Assembly: GCA_017458845.1 (NCBI GenBank)
Contig: JAFSZY010000057.1
Coordinates: forward strand, 1-64,000
Length of the DNA stretch: 64,000 nt
Direction of reading: 5' to 3'
Source: Ruminococcus sp.
GTDB taxonomy: Bacteria; Bacillota; Clostridia; Oscillospirales; Acutalibacteraceae
Position 1 is the stretch's first letter. Each line of letters begins with the position of its first letter. The notes under the pieces were generated by a model that ran no database searches, was not told the DNA's origin, and saw only the letters and a program-made list of their open reading frames with translations. The position numbers and the translations under genes are program-made. Below are positions 26,301 through 34,420 of the stretch, piece after piece.

Positions 26301-27399
26301 GATTATTAATCCGAGTGGGTATAACTACATTTAATACATTGTAGTCATAATAAGCTTTGATCGTTCCTTTTTCAAAATCAAAATTGTCGGAATCGGTTGA
26401 AACACTCTCAAAATCTACAAACGCAATCGTTCCGTATGAATTCTGAGCGTAAGTTTTTGCGGTTGACGGATCATTACCATAAAATGTTAAATTATAAGCA
26501 CAATTATCAAAAGCATTATTTCCTATTACTGCAAGGTCAGAAAGGAAAGCGACTCTCTCAAGGTGCGAACAGTTTTTGAATGCGTTATCGCCAATGCTTG
26601 TCACAGTGCTTGGTATCGTAACACTTGATAAATTTTTACAACCGTTAAAAGCTGAATTCCCTATCGTTGTAACGCCTTCAGGGATTTTTACGCTTTTAAG
26701 GTTATCGCAACCATCAAAAGCAGAATCCCATATAGTTGTAACAGTATTTGGAACCGTATAGAAGAAATCAGTTTTTGTGGACGGATATGACATTAAAATT
26801 GTCATATCGTTGTTAAATGTAACGCCGTCCACTTCACAAATGTTGCTACTTACACTCATTGTGAACTCAGACATCTGAATGTAGCCGTTGGCCTTTGGAG
26901 TGACCTCAATCTTATAGTACATATATGAATCAGCGACAGAGTCAAGATCATAGGTATATGTAGTATAATTTGCAGCCTGAAGCTTGTCGTCATTTGTAAC
27001 CGTAGTTATAACTTCCCAACTGCCAGAATTCCTTGCAGCTTGGCTGTCATTATCAAAATTAGCTCCGTAGATTGTCCAGCCTTTCCAGTTACGACTGGGA
27101 TTTTGTTGAGTGTCATTAGCCGTTGTCAGGCTGTATGAATCCATACAGACACTTTCTGCTGTCTTAAAAACAACATAATAAGTTGTGCTCGCAGAAACGC
27201 TGCAGCACCATTTGGTGCTCGTGCTGCCGTCTAACAATTTAGCATGATTTTCGTTACTGCTTGTACCTCCTGAACCGCTTAATACTGTGAATGCGGTGTA
27301 GGTGTCAGCGCTTACAGAAACAGGTACAATCGTAAACACGGAAAGAATAAGTAAGAGCGCCAGTATTATACTGACAGGTTTTTTGAATAATTTTGTCAT
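23374..27399 (-). CDS. Giant secreted BspA-like LRR protein with N-terminal discoidin-like domain (second of three)
   Basis: 1341 residues and the largest of the trio. The signal peptide (TKLFKKPVSIILALLLILSV) is followed at about residues 35-190 by a region with the look of an F5/8 type C (discoidin) carbohydrate-binding domain: KLLDGSTSTKWCC, YYVVFKTAE, PSRNWKGWTIYGAN, YYKIEVTPKANGYIQMSEF. Long BspA-type LRR arrays come next, then the C-terminal domain shared by all three and a short tail ending DWDSLTPFADN. It lies 17 bp upstream of the next LRR gene. The extra sugar-binding-like domain suggests a glycan target, which is an inference. Confidence 0.9.
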   Translation of the reverse strand: MTKLFKKPVSIILALLLILSVFTIVPVSVSADTYTAFTVLSGSGGTSSNENHAKLLDGSTSTKWCCSVSASTTYYVVFKTAESVCMDSYSLTTANDTQQNPSRNWKGWTIYGANFDNDSQAARNSGSWEVITTVTNDDKLQAANYTTYTYDLDSVADSYMYYKIEVTPKANGYIQMSEFTMSVSSNICEVDGVTFNNDMTILMSYPSTKTDFFYTVPNTVTTIWDSAFDGCDNLKSVKIPEGVTTIGNSAFNGCKNLSSVTIPSTVTSIGDNAFKNCSHLERVAFLSDLAVIGNNAFDNCAYNLTFYGNDPSTAKTYAQNSYGTIAFVDFESVSTDSDNFDFEKGTIKAYYDYNVLNVVIPTRINNQYVYYIGDLAFAGKDVTSVVIPDTVTYIGAGAFANCKNLTSVTLGSGVTEIDDSAFYGCSSLTTINIPNGVTSIGVSAFRGCSSLSSISIPSSVEKIGKYAFRDCSSLTGITIPNSITTIGENMFDGCTSLSSVSLGSGVKTIGENAFLGCSSLSSISIPNGVETIDDNAFNNCAGLTSLTIPDSVKTIGDGAFSGCSNITTLSVSGNANFDYSKLPRYTVTDLTVTGTAVTENAMSGFGYLENVIIADSVTSIGDEAFYYHPDLANVTIGSGVTSIGYEAFRDCSSLTSIVIPDNVKSIGDYAFADCYNLSSVTIGSGVESIGHHAFYDCYYLSELTIGSGVKSIGYSAFYYCSSLTSVTLPASLETLGNGVFSYCYSLNSVNVNANNPNFSSQNGILYNKDKTTLVLYPYGKSGSFTIPSTVTRIGDNAFDNCSNLTGITIPDSVKNIGESAFNYCTGLSSITIPDSVESIDYSAFYGCYNATSLSIGSGIKSIAESAFGSCSGLTSVTIPDNVESIGDSAFSYCYNLTDITIPDSVTSIGRYAFTGSGITSVTIPDTVTELEEGVFDYCGSLSSVTIPNSVTSIGKNAFYNCSSLESITIPDSVTEIKSNAFYYCYNLSSVTFLSSQTTIGDSAFDSCYYPLTFYGFDPSPAKDYADNSYGSITFVESEDTSTDFDFTLSGDSATITNYKGSGTEAEIPPTLGGCPVTTITNDAFASASSLSKVIIPRSVTSIGSSAFANCPNVTICGYDGSAAEAYASTNNLPFILMVKTNAGRKYTYSPLTNTQTKDSGDTSFGLSQANYSNIELLGAQQKVGSNGNDMRFIAVVNEGIIKDANDGGDIADYGFVVAKSDYKSSAQTDNSYISKVALGAPKTKSRSCFDTENSFSGNYGRKSTKTKYKYVTLAIEDVPDDQGFVVRFYIKTKSGKVYYANYNSGYTGCVASYSQVASIIEGENAVRYMDDWDSLTPFADN

Positions 27400-27417
27400 A
27401 AATACCACCTCTTTCCT

Positions 27418-30400
27418 TTAGTTATCCGAGAAGGTTGACATACTGTTCCACTCATCTCTGATAAGAACAGAGTTGTCACCGCCGCTCATAGCCGCAATTC
27501 GATTGTAGTCCGTTACACAACCTGTGTGTTCTGTGCCATAGTTTGCGTAATATACTCTGCCTGACTTTGTCTTAACATAGAAGCGAGCAACAAGGCCCTG
27601 CTCGGGATTGACGTTATTTACAGCCAGAGTTACATATTTGTACTTGGTATCAGCGTTATATACGCCGTAAGCGCCGCAAATCTGATTGGATGTGTTTTTA
27701 CAGCTTAATGTAAGGGCATTGGAAGAACCTACAGTTATTGTCTTTATATTATCCTCGCTCGTTGTCGAGGTTGAGCTCTTGGAACACTTGGCGACAACAA
27801 AGCCGTAGTCGTCAACATCGTGGCTTCTTGTAGCCTCGGCTACAATACCCTCGTTAATAACGCCGACAAATCGAATACCGCAGCCTTGGTCATTCTTCTG
27901 CTGGATACCGAGGAATTCGATGTTGCCGTAGGTTTCCTGATTAAGCCCGAAGGTATTGCCGTCATTGACCGCAGTTTGTGTATCGGTGAGCGGAATATCC
28001 TCATATCCAATACCCTTATTGGTGTTGAGCAGAGGAACAAAATCAACATCGTTGTCTGATGCGTAAGTATCAGCGGGAGATGAATCATAGGCATAGATTG
28101 TGATGTCGTCATCACAATTCTTAAATGCGTCGCTGCCTACAGCAGTTCCTCTGCCCCAGATGTATGCTTCTTCAAGATTTGTACATCCTTTGAACGCATT
28201 TTCACCCAAGCTGTCAGCGCCGCTCGGAACGACTAGATTAGTGAGATTCGTACAATTCAAAAACGCCGAAGCGTCAATTGTTTTGATTCCAACTGGAAGG
28301 TTGATATACTGCAGCTCTGAGCATCCGCTGAACGTGCGAGCTCCTATATCGGTAATTGTCGCTGGAAGTTCAATGTTTCTCATAGTCGTAAAATCTTTAA
28401 ATACATCATCCCCGATTTTGGTGACGGGATTATCATAAAATGTATTCGAAACAACTATATTTTCGAAATTATCAGGAACGGAATAACTATCAAGTGTAGC
28501 CTTTGCGCCAGAAGCTGAATAAGCAATAAAAGGAATGTTGAGGCCCTCGGCAAATTCTTCCGCATAAGAACCTGAATATCCGCTTATTACCAAATTATTA
28601 CAGCCGCTAAACGCGTCAATTCTTATGCTGTTGACCGATTCAGGAATTGTTATATTAGATAGGCCATAGCAATAACTAAATGCTCGCTCGCCAATGCTTG
28701 TTATTCCTTCGGGAATCTCAACATTATCCAGACTGGTGCAATTGTTGAACGTATAAGCGCCTATGCTCGTCATGCTGTCGGAAAGCTCGATGTTCTTAAG
28801 ATTTTTACAGTTTTCAAATGCAGAATCTCCCAAACTTGTAACAGTATCGGGGAGTTCTATATTTTTTAGACCGTCGCAGCCGCTGAATACAGAATCGCCC
28901 AACTCAGTAAGTCCGTCGGGAAGTTCAATGTCGTCAAGATTTATACAATCAGAGAATACTGAGTCTTTAACACTTTTAAGTGTGTCAGGTATTTCTAACT
29001 CACTCAAGCTCTTACAAGACGAGAATGCGATATCTCGGATATTCGAAAGATTATTTGGCAAATCAACGTCTGCTAAACTTGTGCAGTTTCTAAATAATCC
29101 ATAACTTATTGACGTAAAACTATCTGGGAGTTCTATACTACGCAGACTCGAACATTCATTAAACGCAGCTTTACCCAAAGATGTTAATCCATCAGGGAGG
29201 TTGATTTCCTGCAACTTTTTACAGCCGCTGAATACGGAATCACCTAAAGTCGTAACGCTTTCGGGAAGCTCTACGTCCGTAAGATTCGAGCAGTTCTCAA
29301 ACGCATATTCTCCTAACTCCTGAACGCCCGCTTTTAATGTTGCCTCACCGAGCTTTTTGCAGCCGCTGAATGCCCACGAGCCTATGTTCTCAATGCTGTC
29401 GGGGAAGCCTATACTCTTGATGTCGAGGTTCCTGAATGCGCCAACTGCTATATTTTTAACAGGAGAACCTTCAAGAGAAGAAGGAATCTCCAGATTGAGG
29501 TCGGCGCCTATATAATCAGCGATTGCGTCATATCCACCTGCAATACCTATAAGTGTATTCAGGTCGGAGAGAGGACCTCCTCCCGATTCGGCAGCGAGCT
29601 CGTCTTCATCTTTATATTTTATGGGATTTTCATCTTTAGCCCAATCATAACCTTGATTATTCGCGTAGTATTCTGCTGAAGCGGATTTTGGAGAGGTAAG
29701 AGTTACGTTCCGCGGACCAAATGCCAATGTACCTTGTATATCAATAAGGCTGCTTGGGCATCTTACTGTTTGAATTTTAGTTTCGGTTGGGTAAGGGCTA
29801 TACGCGGGACCTCCAAATAATGAGAAAACAGGATTGTCTGAAATAAAACCGCCACCTTCATCTTCATAATATGAAGGGTCAGCAAACCACTCATCAGAAT
29901 AAATTGAAAACGCTCCTTTTTCAATCGTTGTAATACCGTTATAAATTGTTACGTTCTGAACCCCGCTGTCAAGAAACGTCAGCTTTCTTATTGTGCCAAT
30001 GCTTCCGGGGAGATCTATACTGGTAAGGCTGCTACAGCTTAGAAAGGCTCCCTTGCCTAAGCTCTGAAGATTATTCGGCAGGATAATATAATTCAGACTA
30101 TAACAATTAGCAAATGCATAGCTTCCAATTGATTTAAGTCCCTTGTGGAGCTCTACCGCTTCAAGTCCGTTGCAGCGACGAAACGCTTCGTCTCCTATAT
30201 ACTCAACACTCGGGGGAATCCGTACTTGCCTGAGAGGAGAAGTAACCGCAAGACCACTTGAGCCCCAATAATAAAGAAAATAAAACGCTCTCGCTCCTAT
30301 AACTTGAACGGTATTGGCGATCGAAACTTCCTCAAGACTGTAAAAGTTTTTAAAAGCTTCCTCAGGTATTCGCTTACTTCCTGCAGAAATTGTTAATCGT

Positions 30401-31053
30401 TTTACAGAACAATACGGCAAATTGATGTAACGAAAATCAAAATCTGTGTTCAGAGTTAAATCGGTAACACCATCCTCAATAATAGCCGGGGTATTATCTG
30501 TATATATATAACCACCGTCAAACGCATCGCGCGCTACGAACTTAATGCTTTCGGGCAGCTCCAGTACTTTTAATTTCGGGCACTCTTTAAAAGCATGAAC
30601 CCATATTTTTTCAACACCGTTACAAATTTCTAATTCACTGAGATTTGCACAGCCTCTGAACGCGAAATATCCTATAGTTTTGATACTGCATGGGATTGTT
30701 ACGCTCCTGATTGTTTGGTTATTAAAGAAAGCTCCTTTGTTTCTTATGTCGGGAGACCTTCCATACGAATCACTATAATGATAAGTTTCATCATAGCTGC
30801 TAATAAGGTCAGGGTCCATGCAGCCGATACTCTCAACAGGATAGCCGCCGAGAGTGGACGGGACGACCACCTTCTTGGCGTGACCTATGTATTTGACAAT
30901 TGTCGCCTTCTTCTTGGAAACCGTGTACTGGTAGTTTCCCTCGGTATAGACAGTGGCGTCATCCGCGCTGACCGACACGGGCGCCGCTGCCGCAACCGAC
31001 AGAAGCAGCAAAAGCGTCAGCAATAAGCTGACTGGTTTTTTTAGTTTGTTCAT
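27418..31053 (-). CDS. Giant secreted BspA-like LRR protein (first of three)
   Basis: 1211 residues: signal peptide (KLKKPVSLLLTLLLLLSVAA), then irregular and regular BspA-type LRRs (for example IELPDSLTSIG-like units with more Glu and Leu than in the other two), then the shared C-terminal domain (PLTDTQTA, IRFVGVINEGIV, DYGFVVAKC, TGCVTDY) and a tail ending DEWNSMSTFSDN. It is the first gene of the operon, 113 bp downstream of the AraC-type regulator and in the same direction. It is the most divergent of the three, so the duplication that made the other two is probably younger. Confidence 0.9.
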   Translation of the reverse strand: MNKLKKPVSLLLTLLLLLSVAAAAPVSVSADDATVYTEGNYQYTVSKKKATIVKYIGHAKKVVVPSTLGGYPVESIGCMDPDLISSYDETYHYSDSYGRSPDIRNKGAFFNNQTIRSVTIPCSIKTIGYFAFRGCANLSELEICNGVEKIWVHAFKECPKLKVLELPESIKFVARDAFDGGYIYTDNTPAIIEDGVTDLTLNTDFDFRYINLPYCSVKRLTISAGSKRIPEEAFKNFYSLEEVSIANTVQVIGARAFYFLYYWGSSGLAVTSPLRQVRIPPSVEYIGDEAFRRCNGLEAVELHKGLKSIGSYAFANCYSLNYIILPNNLQSLGKGAFLSCSSLTSIDLPGSIGTIRKLTFLDSGVQNVTIYNGITTIEKGAFSIYSDEWFADPSYYEDEGGGFISDNPVFSLFGGPAYSPYPTETKIQTVRCPSSLIDIQGTLAFGPRNVTLTSPKSASAEYYANNQGYDWAKDENPIKYKDEDELAAESGGGPLSDLNTLIGIAGGYDAIADYIGADLNLEIPSSLEGSPVKNIAVGAFRNLDIKSIGFPDSIENIGSWAFSGCKKLGEATLKAGVQELGEYAFENCSNLTDVELPESVTTLGDSVFSGCKKLQEINLPDGLTSLGKAAFNECSSLRSIELPDSFTSISYGLFRNCTSLADVDLPNNLSNIRDIAFSSCKSLSELEIPDTLKSVKDSVFSDCINLDDIELPDGLTELGDSVFSGCDGLKNIELPDTVTSLGDSAFENCKNLKNIELSDSMTSIGAYTFNNCTSLDNVEIPEGITSIGERAFSYCYGLSNITIPESVNSIRIDAFSGCNNLVISGYSGSYAEEFAEGLNIPFIAYSASGAKATLDSYSVPDNFENIVVSNTFYDNPVTKIGDDVFKDFTTMRNIELPATITDIGARTFSGCSELQYINLPVGIKTIDASAFLNCTNLTNLVVPSGADSLGENAFKGCTNLEEAYIWGRGTAVGSDAFKNCDDDITIYAYDSSPADTYASDNDVDFVPLLNTNKGIGYEDIPLTDTQTAVNDGNTFGLNQETYGNIEFLGIQQKNDQGCGIRFVGVINEGIVAEATRSHDVDDYGFVVAKCSKSSTSTTSEDNIKTITVGSSNALTLSCKNTSNQICGAYGVYNADTKYKYVTLAVNNVNPEQGLVARFYVKTKSGRVYYANYGTEHTGCVTDYNRIAAMSGGDNSVLIRDEWNSMSTFSDN

Positions 31054-31166
31054 AAAAACCTCCTCCTTCTTTCAGATGGATAAAATATCAATTACCGCTT
31101 TGAGCGGAATATTGCCAATGATAAAAACTTTGCTTGCTTCTCCTCAAAAAACGGCAGAGAAAACAA

Positions 31167-32123
31167 CTAACTATTAGTCCTCGTGCTGAGGCGGTACTCG
31201 CTGGGGGTTACGCCATAATAATCTTTAAACGCTTTTGTGAACATTGAGCATTTGGTAAAACCCACAGCAAGCGACAAATCCACTATTCTGATTTTTGAGG
31301 TTGCAAGCATCTGAGCAGCGTACTCCATTCTGACTTTTATCTGATACTCTTTGAAACCGTAGCCGTAGGCCCTTTTAAAATATGATTTAACGGTAGTGTC
31401 GCTTACCCCGTATTTTTCGGCGAATATCTGAGCAGTCCATTTCGTCGCAAATTCCTCTGTAAGGCAACGATGAATATCTTCGGCTATCAGCATTTGCTTA
31501 TCGGAAACCTTTGTCTTGCTCGTCTTAAGGTCGTTACCCAGTCTGTGACCGATTACAAGAGTATAACCTATATTGATAATATCAGCTAAACTGCTGAAGC
31601 CCGCTTTAAGGTATTCGTCTATAATTCGTTCCGTGTTGGGCGAGAACGCAAATATATAACCGTTGCAGTTGCGAATCTCCTGTTCGGGAAGGCTCATCGC
31701 CTTAATGACCTTTCTTAGTTTTCTGTATGATGTATTTTCGTTGATCAGGGTTGATTGGATAGTAATCTCCACACCTTTAAAATATTCGCTTGTAAATGTG
31801 AAATCTCCCTTGTCAACCATCGAATAATCAAACATAGCTTGATCGGCAGACAGCTTTTGCGTTATTCCGTCTACCGTAAAATCACAGCATCCGCTGCGGC
31901 ATATTAACGCCCTGAGATAACGCCCCTCGGCAACCTTTCTGAAACCAAGCTTCCAAAGGTCGGGAATCTCCGAAGAATGAATATCATAGAAAAGAACCTG
32001 TACACCCCTGAAAGGAAAATAACAGAAGATTTTGCCTCCTGACAGGAGAAAAAGTTGCTTGTGATTTTGGTCTATTTCTGTTATTTCAATTTTTTCGTTT
32101 ACTTTGTAGTGTTTTGTTGACAA
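31167..32123 (-). CDS. AraC-family transcriptional regulator
   Basis: About 318 residues. The C-terminal 100 residues hold the two helix-turn-helix motifs of the AraC family (WTAQIFAEKYGVSDTTVKSY, then VDLSLAVGFTKCSMFTKAFK) and the typical end YYGVTPSEYR. The N-terminal 200 residues resemble a cupin-like or mixed sensing domain. The ATG at 32162 has no site; TTG at 32123 follows GGGGGGAGGGAG with good spacing and is preferred. It directly precedes the three LRR genes in the same direction, so it is the likely regulator of the surface operon. Confidence 0.88.
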   Translation of the reverse strand: MSTKHYKVNEKIEITEIDQNHKQLFLLSGGKIFCYFPFRGVQVLFYDIHSSEIPDLWKLGFRKVAEGRYLRALICRSGCCDFTVDGITQKLSADQAMFDYSMVDKGDFTFTSEYFKGVEITIQSTLINENTSYRKLRKVIKAMSLPEQEIRNCNGYIFAFSPNTERIIDEYLKAGFSSLADIINIGYTLVIGHRLGNDLKTSKTKVSDKQMLIAEDIHRCLTEEFATKWTAQIFAEKYGVSDTTVKSYFKRAYGYGFKEYQIKVRMEYAAQMLATSKIRIVDLSLAVGFTKCSMFTKAFKDYYGVTPSEYRLSTRTNS

Positions 32124-32186
32124 CTTATTCTCCCTCCCCCCTAAGAAGATATAAATTCTCATTAAAACGCATTATATAAAATCATA

Positions 32187-32207
32187 ATACGCAGATTATT
32201 GGCGTAT
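32187..32207. promoter_or_regulatory. Palindrome upstream of the AraC gene
   Basis: ATACGC and GCGTAT are arranged as an inverted repeat with a 9-bp spacer, about 65 bp before the AraC start and close to a TATAAT on the minus strand. It may be an operator; which protein binds is unknown. Confidence 0.4.
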
Positions 32208-32329
32208 CGAAAGCCAGTTTTAGAGATATTTAACTTTTTAGATGTAAAAAACCGTGATTTTTTTAATTTTTTTACATTTTTTTAATTGTTCGTAGAATTT
32301 TTCTGTGAAATTCTATTATTTTAGGATAC

Positions 32330-32362
32330 AAAAAAGGCGCATAGCCGAAGCTATACGCCGAA
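32330..32362 (-). terminator. Minus-strand terminator
   Basis: A 10-bp stem with one mismatch (GGCGTATAGC with GCTATGCGCC, TTCG loop) is followed on the minus strand by TTTTTTGT. The transcript it ends would include the nested inverted repeat at 32382-32510, since no minus-strand gene lies just upstream. Confidence 0.75.
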
Positions 32363-32381
32363 AAACGCTGACTCCGATTGC

Positions 32382-32510
32382 GCCACACAACTTGATACAC
32401 TATAAGTCAAAGTATACCAAAAAGGAGTATGCGTTTTTTCCGAATATGGAAACACGAATACTATGACTTATAGCGAATTACTTTTCACTTTCTATATCAA
32501 ATTGTGTGGC
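32382..32510. repeat. Nested inverted-repeat element, about 130 bp
   Basis: The ends GCCACACAACTTGATA and TATCAAATTGTGTGGC are inverted copies (15 of 16 match). Inside them, CTATAAGTCAAAGTAT and ATACTATGACTTATAG are a second inverted pair (15 of 16). The rest of the centre is unique. It contains no gene. It may be a miniature inverted-repeat element, a transposon remnant, or the DNA of a structured RNA that ends at the 32334 terminator. Confidence 0.6.
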
Positions 32511-32570
32511 ACTAATAGTTTACCACAGACCAGCGGATTATTCAATGAAATTATTTCCATTTTATTTTGA

Positions 32571-32795
32571 TTGTTCAATAAAACATCAGTAAATGATGCA
32601 ATAGTTGGAGCAATGTGGATTTGTGGACGTAGTGAAGATATATGGATAATATTAAAAACGATAAATACTATCTTAAATCATTACCGAAATGTGCATAAAT
32701 ACGACAACGTAGATATGAGCGTGATTTATAATACCGTTATGTTTGACTTGCCCGAGCAGCTGCGTGATATTGAGGAGTTCTATGAAAAAAAATAA
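32571..32795 (+). CDS. Possible small protein or C-terminal gene remnant
   Basis: An open frame of up to 74 codons starts at TTG (32571); the first ATG is 14 codons later. Neither has a convincing ribosome site. The product (MWICGRSEDIWIILKTINTI, ending LPEQLRDIEEFYEKK) looks like a plausible soluble helical domain, and the frame is followed 20 bp later by a terminator. This pattern suits the surviving 3' end of a larger gene cut by the inverted-repeat element. Family not recognised. Confidence 0.4.
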   Translation: MFNKTSVNDAIVGAMWICGRSEDIWIILKTINTILNHYRNVHKYDNVDMSVIYNTVMFDLPEQLRDIEEFYEKK

Positions 32796-32811
32796 ACGTT
32801 ATAATAAGAGA

Positions 32812-32842
32812 AAAACGAGCAGCCTTTTGGTTGCTCGTTCTT
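32812..32842. terminator. Bidirectional terminator
   Basis: ACGAGCAGCC pairs with GGTTGCTCGT around TTTT. T-rich sequence follows on both strands, so it ends the FRG-domain gene on the minus strand and the small frame on the plus strand. Confidence 0.82.
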
Positions 32843-32866
32843 CTTGTACTTTGTTTTTTGAATTCG

Positions 32867-34312
32867 TTATATACAGAACATCCAGCGAATAGTTGAATTA
32901 ATATTCTTTATTGATTCAAAACAGTCACGGTTTAATTCTCGTTCTCTTTCGACTGAACACCACTGGATATTGCCACAAAAATTATACCCTTGTTTCTCCA
33001 ACTGCTTTTTTATTTCATTTGACTTATTTTCGTCAAACTGTAGCCGATGTGTTGCAGCGTTGAATGCTTCTATTGTATGTTGTCGGGAATTCATTATTAT
33101 ACCAGCAATATCTTGACAGTTACCCTTACCCTCATTTGGATATACCAATTCACCTTTATTCATTTCGTGATATATCCAATCACAAATTTCTTCCGTCAGT
33201 CTGAACTTAACTTTAGTAAAAGATCTATCCTTGAACAAATCGTAAGTGCGACCTGTTTCGATTATGAAAGCACTTTGCCTTTCACATCTTTGGAACGGCT
33301 GGATTCCAACAGGAGTTACATTTGTAATATGTAAATCTTCAATGTTGGCTACTTTGCTCAACTCAGCTATATCCGCGGGAGCGGAATACAAAATACCGTA
33401 TCTGGAATCTCCTCCTAACTCATCAACCTTTTCTCTTGAATTTGCTTGTGTAAAATCGTCATTCGATAACGGTAACCATTTTTTACTTTTATTGTCATAG
33501 TAACAGCACGCAAAAAATAAAGCTATCTTAAGATTTGAAGAAATATCCATACCGTTAGTTGCAATACCATAGTGCTGTGCAACCGCGCCGTGAAACACAT
33601 CGCCGTGCGGCCATTTTTTAACACATTCCAGATGAGAAAGCCAAATAGCAAAATCAATCATTTTTATCGTTCGAATAAAAATGGTTTCTTCCGCTTGGTT
33701 TTCATCCATAGTATCTAATCCGCGAAACATAGATGATTTTGATGTTTTATAATACGCATTCTCACCTCTGAAAAAGTTTCTGGTATATCCTTGCGAAAGC
33801 ATATCTCTGCCGTTGTAGTTGATAATCTGATTACTGCGAATATAATCCATCATCGCATTGACCATTACAGCTATTATATTTGGCTTGGAGCTCACAGAAT
33901 CCCATATGGCTTTTCCTTCCTTTTCAGAGCAAACATATAAATCCAAAGTATTTGGGAACAACGTTTCCAGCCTGTCTGTGTGACCTGGGGCAAGCCCCAT
34001 AATTCCAGCTATCTCTCGATAATCTTCTTCTGTTATTTTGCCTGATTTATTGTATTGATCATACTTTCTTTGTAATTCAACAGATATATTACGAAAATAT
34101 TTTTCACGTTCGATTAATTGTTGGATTTCTTTAAAGGTTATCTCCGGTATATCCTCAATTGAATCCGCAAAACGACAACCTCTGCAAAACATATCACTAT
34201 TAATATACCTGATTAGATTATGCTTAAATGAACCGCGTTCTCCATAAATCTCAGTTAAATACTGTTCAAGAAATTCAAATCCATTGCTTGATGGGAATAT
34301 TTTGTGCTCCAT
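32867..34312 (-). CDS. FRG-domain protein
   Basis: 481 residues. The FRG domain (named for its Phe-Arg-Gly motif) is marked by NFFRGENAYY (F181-R182-G183), VAQHYGIATNGMDISSNLKI with ALFFACCYYDN, and GIQPFQRCERQSAFIIE. About 175 helical residues precede it, with several cysteines (DMFCRGCRFAD). FRG proteins occur often in accessory and defence islands and the domain resembles ADP-ribosyltransferase folds, but a proven reaction is lacking for most. It is a single gene with its own terminator, next to the AbiE pair. A defence or abortive-infection role is an inference from context. Confidence 0.82.
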   Translation of the reverse strand: MEHKIFPSSNGFEFLEQYLTEIYGERGSFKHNLIRYINSDMFCRGCRFADSIEDIPEITFKEIQQLIEREKYFRNISVELQRKYDQYNKSGKITEEDYREIAGIMGLAPGHTDRLETLFPNTLDLYVCSEKEGKAIWDSVSSKPNIIAVMVNAMMDYIRSNQIINYNGRDMLSQGYTRNFFRGENAYYKTSKSSMFRGLDTMDENQAEETIFIRTIKMIDFAIWLSHLECVKKWPHGDVFHGAVAQHYGIATNGMDISSNLKIALFFACCYYDNKSKKWLPLSNDDFTQANSREKVDELGGDSRYGILYSAPADIAELSKVANIEDLHITNVTPVGIQPFQRCERQSAFIIETGRTYDLFKDRSFTKVKFRLTEEICDWIYHEMNKGELVYPNEGKGNCQDIAGIIMNSRQHTIEAFNAATHRLQFDENKSNEIKKQLEKQGYNFCGNIQWCSVERERELNRDCFESIKNINSTIRWMFCI

Positions 34313-34420
34313 ACATTTAATACTTTTAACAAAACATATAACAGCAATATAATAACAAAAATTCGTTTACCATTATAGATATTTACAATCAACAAATGTC
34401 CCAATTAAAGCACTTTTAAA

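Noticed and set aside
20217-28438. Series of + strand frames of 80-170 codons opposite the LRR genes
   Set aside because: They are repeats of the same antisense pattern created by the LRR units.
19601-31053. CRISPR-like regular repeats
   Set aside because: The periodic DNA pattern of about 69 bp comes from 23-residue leucine-rich repeats in three long reading frames; there are no unique spacers between identical repeats and no cas genes.
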